Below, piece by piece: positions 58,295 to 61,150 of a DNA stretch of 61,150 bases. Origin of the DNA: Methylobacterium sp. J-048. GTDB taxonomy: Bacteria > Pseudomonadota > Alphaproteobacteria > Rhizobiales > Beijerinckiaceae. How positions within the stretch are numbered: the first letter of the stretch is position 1; the number at the start of each line of letters is the position of its first letter. Location: assembly GCF_022829515.1 (NCBI RefSeq), contig NZ_JAKSYL010000187.1, forward strand, positions 1 to 61,150, in the 5' to 3' direction. Under the pieces are notes generated by a model. It was given only the letters and a program-made list of their open reading frames with translations, was not told the DNA's origin and made no database searches. A program made the position numbers and the translations under genes.

Positions 58295-61150
58295 TTGAAG
58301 ACCCTCTACGGCCTGTATTACAGCTGGGCGGGCTCCGCCGTAGCGCGTTCGAGCCGCAACCCGCTGATCCGGCTCGCGGCCAGCGGCGGCCTTCCCCCGG
58401 CGAACGACATCGCCTCGGCGGAAGAGCAGATCGCGGCGCTGGAACCGTATGTCGATGCCGGCTTCTACGCGAGCTGGTACGGCATCACCCGCGACCCGGT
58501 GCGCGACTACCTCGCCATCGGCTGGCGCGAGGGCCGGGATCCCCGGCCCGACTTCTCGACCGCCCACTACCTCGCCGCACGCCCCTATCTGGCCCGGGCC
58601 GGCATCAACCCGTTCCTGCATTGGGTGACGGCGCAGCGCACCAAAGGTGAGGGCCTGCCCAGGCCCGACACCAAACAGGCCGAGCGCCTGGCCCGCCGCC
58701 TCGTGGACGGTCGCTTCTACCTCGCCCACAACCCCGACCTTCAGGCCGCCGGCGTCGACCCGGTTAGCCATTACATGGCCTCCGGCTGGCGCGAGGGTCG
58801 CGAGCCGTCGCCGCATTTCGACACCCTGGCCTACTGCCTCACCCGGAACATCTCCTACGCGACCCAGAATCCGCTGGTGCACTACGTCCTGCACGGCGGC
58901 CCGGCTCGGCCCGAGCCGGAGGATTTTTTCGGACTTCAGGCCGAGACGCTCGCGCCGTACTTCGACGCCGCGTATTACCGCCAGGGGTTGGACGAGCGGG
59001 AGGCCCTGGAACTCGCCGACGCCTCCGACGCGGAACTGCTGCGGGCCTACGTGGCCGGCGGCTGGCGGACGATGCGCAGCCCGCGCCAGGATTTCGACCC
59101 GGCCGGCTTCGTGCAGGCCCGCGCCGGCAGCCGGGCGGTGATCGGCGATCCGTTCTTCCGCACCATCGCCGAGACGCGGCTCTCCGGCGGCACGCCGTTC
59201 TCGTACGAGGACCAGCCAAAGTTTCCCGCCGTGGACGAGGCCTGGTACCGGGCGACCTACCCGGACGTGCAGGGCTTGCCCCCCTACGTGCATTTTTCAA
59301 GAGCCGGCTGGCGGGAGCTGCGCGATCCGGGCCGGGGCCGCTCGACCCTCGACGCGCTGCTGCGGGTCTGCGGCCTGCACCCGGTGCGTCCGCCCGGGGA
59401 GGACACAGGCTGGCTCGGCGAGATCGGCCACGTGTCCCTCGACCGAGCAGCATCCCTGGACCTGCAGGCCGGTCTGGTGGCGCTGCATTTCGACCACGCC
59501 TTCTACCGGCAGCGCTACGGCCTAGCGGAGGACGTGGATGCGGTCCGGGACTATTGCACCACCGGCTGGCGCCGGGGCCGCAACCCGTGCCCCGACTTCA
59601 ACGGCTGGGCCTACCGCGCCCATCATCCCTACGTCGAGGCGACGGGCATCGCCCCGTTCGTCCACCACCTCGCCACCGTGCTGCTGCGCGGCACCGACCT
59701 GTCGAGCGACGCCTTCGATCCGGGCTACGGTACGCCGCCCGCGGCGGAGGATGCAGAGCTGCTGGAGCAGGCCCGGCTGATCGAGCCGTATTTCGACGCC
59801 GCCTGGTATCTGAAGCGCTACCCCGACACGCGCGGCTTCGAGAACGGCCCGGCCATCCACTTCCTGTCCCACGGCCAGGAGGAGGATCGCGACCCGAGCA
59901 AGACCTTCTCGACCCGGTTCTATCGCCGGGCCTACGGCCACCTGTTCGCGCCGGGCGAGACGCCGGTCCTGCACTACGTGCGCACCGGCCGCGCCGCCGG
60001 GCTGATGGGCTGCCCCGAGGATCTCGGCAGCTGGCCGGCCATGGAGGCCCCCGACCCGCAGGACTGGGACGGCCTGCCCCGCGCCCTGACCCTCGCCCAG
60101 GCCCGGGTCGTCGTGATCCTGCCGGTGTACAAGGGCCGCGGCGAGACCCTGCGCGCCATCCACGCCTGCCTCGCCGCCCCGCAGAAGACCCCGTTCACCC
60201 TGCTCGCGGTCAACGACCGCTCCCCCGACCCGCTGCTCTCCGCCGACCTGCAAGACCTCGCAGGCCGCGGCCTGTTCCACCTGGTCGAGAACGAGCAAAA
60301 TCTCGGCTTCGTCCGCTCGGTCAATCGCGGCCTGTCCCTGCGCCAGGGCCGGGCCGTGGTCCTGCTCAATTCCGACGCCCAGGTGTTCGGCGACTGGCTC
60401 GACCGGCTGGTCGCCCATGCCGAGACGGCAGACGCGGACGGCCGCCCGCCGGTGGGCAGCGTCACGCCGCTGTCGAACAACGCCACGATCTGCAGCTACC
60501 CGCGCTTCAACGCCAACAACACCATGGCGCTGGAGATCCCCCGGCCCGAGCTCGACCAGGCCGCCAGCACGCTCAACCGCGGTCGCTCGGTGGAGGTGTC
60601 CACCGGCGTCGGCTTCTGCATGTACATGACGGCAGAGGCCCTCGACGCGGTCGGCACGCTCGATGAGGTCGCCTTCGGCAAGGGCTACGGCGAGGAGAAC
60701 GACTGGTGCATGCGCGCCCGCAAGGCCAGGTTCTCGAACCTGCTGGCCGAGGACGTGTACGTCTACCATGCCGGCCAGATCTCGTTCGGGCTCGACCCGG
60801 GCGGCGAGTACGACCAGGGCCAGGCGGCCTTGCTCGCCAAGCACCCGGACTACCCGGCGCTCGTCGGCCAGTTCGTCCAGGCCGATCCGGGCCGGCGCGG
60901 CCGGGCGCGGCTCGACCTGTACCGGCTCGCCCGGCACTTCCATGGCCGAGCGGTGCTGTTCGTGACCCACAGCTGGGGCGGGGGCATCCAGCGGCACATC
61001 GACGACATGATCGCCCGGCTCAAAGCCGAGGGCACGGCCGTGGTGCTGCTCTCGGTCGACCGGGCCCGGAACATCCAGGTCAACGTCTCGTATCGCAGCC
61101 GGGAGTTCGTGTACCTGCCGAGCCTGGACAGCCTGTACCTGCCCCGCGAC
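58295..61150 (+). CDS. Giant glycosyltransferase with six YPDV-type modules (3' truncated)
   Basis: Open from TTG 58295 to the window edge, 952 codons with no stop; cut off at the right. After a short N-terminus come about six degenerate copies of the module in residues 50-585, for example VDAGFYASWYGITRDPVRDY, GRFYLAHNPDLQAAGVDPVS, HYMASGWREGREPSPHFDTL, VDEAWYRATYPDVQGLPP, FDHAFYRQRYGLAEDVDA, and FDAAWYLKRYPDTRGFENGP. Residues 603-850 are a GT2 domain (VVVILPVYKGRGETLRAIHA, LLAVNDRSPDPL, NSDAQVFGDWLDRL, GYGEENDWCMRARKA). From 886 a third part starts (AVLFVTHSWGGGIQRHIDDM), like the N-terminus of GT4 enzymes. TTG start is a guess; see the leader entry. Confidence 0.82.
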   Translation, partial: MKTLYGLYYSWAGSAVARSSRNPLIRLAASGGLPPANDIASAEEQIAALEPYVDAGFYASWYGITRDPVRDYLAIGWREGRDPRPDFSTAHYLAARPYLARAGINPFLHWVTAQRTKGEGLPRPDTKQAERLARRLVDGRFYLAHNPDLQAAGVDPVSHYMASGWREGREPSPHFDTLAYCLTRNISYATQNPLVHYVLHGGPARPEPEDFFGLQAETLAPYFDAAYYRQGLDEREALELADASDAELLRAYVAGGWRTMRSPRQDFDPAGFVQARAGSRAVIGDPFFRTIAETRLSGGTPFSYEDQPKFPAVDEAWYRATYPDVQGLPPYVHFSRAGWRELRDPGRGRSTLDALLRVCGLHPVRPPGEDTGWLGEIGHVSLDRAASLDLQAGLVALHFDHAFYRQRYGLAEDVDAVRDYCTTGWRRGRNPCPDFNGWAYRAHHPYVEATGIAPFVHHLATVLLRGTDLSSDAFDPGYGTPPAAEDAELLEQARLIEPYFDAAWYLKRYPDTRGFENGPAIHFLSHGQEEDRDPSKTFSTRFYRRAYGHLFAPGETPVLHYVRTGRAAGLMGCPEDLGSWPAMEAPDPQDWDGLPRALTLAQARVVVILPVYKGRGETLRAIHACLAAPQKTPFTLLAVNDRSPDPLLSADLQDLAGRGLFHLVENEQNLGFVRSVNRGLSLRQGRAVVLLNSDAQVFGDWLDRLVAHAETADADGRPPVGSVTPLSNNATICSYPRFNANNTMALEIPRPELDQAASTLNRGRSVEVSTGVGFCMYMTAEALDAVGTLDEVAFGKGYGEENDWCMRARKARFSNLLAEDVYVYHAGQISFGLDPGGEYDQGQAALLAKHPDYPALVGQFVQADPGRRGRARLDLYRLARHFHGRAVLFVTHSWGGGIQRHIDDMIARLKAEGTAVVLLSVDRARNIQVNVSYRSREFVYLPSLDSLYLPRD

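Overview
The window is high-GC DNA with alphaproteobacterial gene content. It most resembles Methylobacterium or a close Hyphomicrobiales relative; that is an impression from protein style, repeat elements and codon use, not from a database search. I see no rRNA, tRNA, CRISPR array, transposase or integrase.

Layout. (1) 1-1,800: gene-poor left end with the tail of an unknown gene, four closely spaced palindromes around CGCCAAGTTGGCG, and two paralogous 54-aa exported or anchored proteins on opposite strands, too short for routine calling. (2) 1.8-12.4 kb: housekeeping. A secreted barrel-like protein, a peptide-type ABC importer (fused ATPase, two permeases, binding protein) divergent from an AbgB-like M20 amidohydrolase, a nucleotide-sugar dehydrogenase, a CoA-binding protein, and two families of long palindromic intergenic repeats. 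(3) 12.4-15.5 kb: rplM-rpsI with a recognisable promoter and leader hairpin, then an exported type I 3-dehydroquinate dehydratase coupled to an exported TIM-barrel protein, probably a periplasmic quinate/shikimate route. (4) 16-23.5 kb: regulation and stress. A triple-PAS LuxR regulator, a CsbD-like/membrane/34-aa/YidB-like cluster, argC, an ECF sigma/anti-sigma pair with a matching promoter motif in front of the sigma gene and of the next regulator, and a DUF1127 protein.

(5) 23.6 kb to the end: a large surface-glycan region. It holds an HxRxGD (fucosyltransferase-like) enzyme, a transferase-like protein with a discoidin domain, a double SGNH hydrolase, a tandem GT2 protein, an epimerase, a 3-amino-3,6-dideoxyhexose cassette (ketoisomerase, aminotransferase, methyltransferase, acyltransferases), four GT61 enzymes, a beta-propeller protein, and a second sugar aminotransferase with its N-acyltransferase. 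Directly upstream of, and apparently co-transcribed with, that last pair is an FkbH / ACP / KAS III / ACP / SDR cassette, with a divergent MaoC-SDR fusion. The simplest reading is that an ACP-bound hydroxyacyl group is made there and transferred to a 4-amino sugar, as in the modified viosamine of Pseudomonas syringae but with extra FkbH and ACP parts.

The most unusual thread is a short module (F/V-D-x-x-F/W-Y ... YPDV ... P-x-x-HY ... G-x-x-EGR-x-P) recurring in six proteins between 28 kb and the right edge. It appears singly at the N-terminus of glycosyltransferases, four times in one GT61 protein, and about six times in the giant glycosyltransferase cut by the end of the window. It looks like a locus-wide accessory domain. 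Part of region 5 (about 34.2-50.45 kb) looks poorer in GC than its flanks, as expected of an exchangeable O-antigen or exopolysaccharide locus.
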